Part shown: positions 13,747-13,764 of the stretch, piece after piece
Position numbering within the stretch: the first letter of the stretch is position 1
Layout of the letters: every line of letters starts with the position of its first letter
NCBI GenBank assembly: GCA_027318915.1
Contig: DAHVOH010000077.1
Location: 1 to 13,764 of the forward strand
Direction of reading: 5' to 3'
Length of the DNA stretch: 13,764 nucleotides
Origin: Clostridiales bacterium
Lineage (GTDB): Bacteria; Bacillota_E; Sulfobacillia; Sulfobacillales; JAIMBI01
Program-made: the position numbers and the translations under genes
The notes under the pieces: model-generated
The model's database searches: none
Told to the model about the DNA's origin: nothing
What the model saw: only the letters and a program-made list of their open reading frames with translations

Positions 13747-13764
13747 CTTCGCACGTCCAGTAAG

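Noticed and set aside
1..13764. CRISPR arrays, insertion sequences, transposase genes or prophage genes
   Set aside because: No regularly spaced repeats, transposase motifs or phage genes are visible anywhere in the window.

Overview
The window is high-GC DNA with dense, mostly operonic bacterial genes, strong AAGGAGG-like ribosome binding sites and frequent GTG/TTG starts. An FtsE-FtsX-CtpA block, a CcdA-type thiol transporter and a PaaABCD oxygenase set point to a free-living bacterium. I lean towards a high-GC, deep-branching, possibly thermophilic or acid-exposed Firmicutes lineage. That lineage guess is inference from gene content and signal style, not something the sequence proves.

Layout. 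(1) 268-2712 (+): a P3A-type proton-pumping ATPase. (2) 2933-3671 (+): a two-gene unit holding a peroxiredoxin whose peroxidatic cysteine codon is replaced by an in-frame TGA at 3056-3058, followed at once by a hairpin with bacterial SECIS geometry, and an overlapping small gene of unknown function. The first gene reads as a selenocysteine peroxiredoxin that a standard annotation would break or call a pseudogene. (3) 7058 down to 3698 (-): paaA-paaB-paaC-paaD (phenylacetyl-CoA epoxidase without its reductase PaaE), then a small ribbon-helix-helix-like protein and a DsrE-like protein. (4) 7920-7222 (-): CcdA-like membrane thiol transporter closed by a strong terminator. (5) 8032-10857 (+): ftsE-ftsX-ctpA, divergent from ccdA across a short AT-rich promoter region. 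(6) 11899-10955 (-): PRPP synthetase. (7) 12560-12060 (-): a HIT-family nucleotide hydrolase/transferase. (8) About 540 bases without a convincing gene. (9) 13099-13746 (+): a degenerate metallo-beta-lactamase-fold protein behind an AT-rich promoter carrying a 9-bp inverted repeat.

How the genes relate. The peroxiredoxin, DsrE-like protein and CcdA suggest a local concentration of thiol/selenol redox chemistry beside an oxygen-using diiron enzyme, but co-function is only suggested by proximity. FtsEX and CtpA are cell-wall and envelope-remodelling components. The proton pump would maintain pH homeostasis or membrane potential. The most notable item is the Sec-peroxiredoxin with its SECIS candidate. 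No selA, selB, selC or selD lies in the window, so the Sec machinery must be sought elsewhere in the genome.
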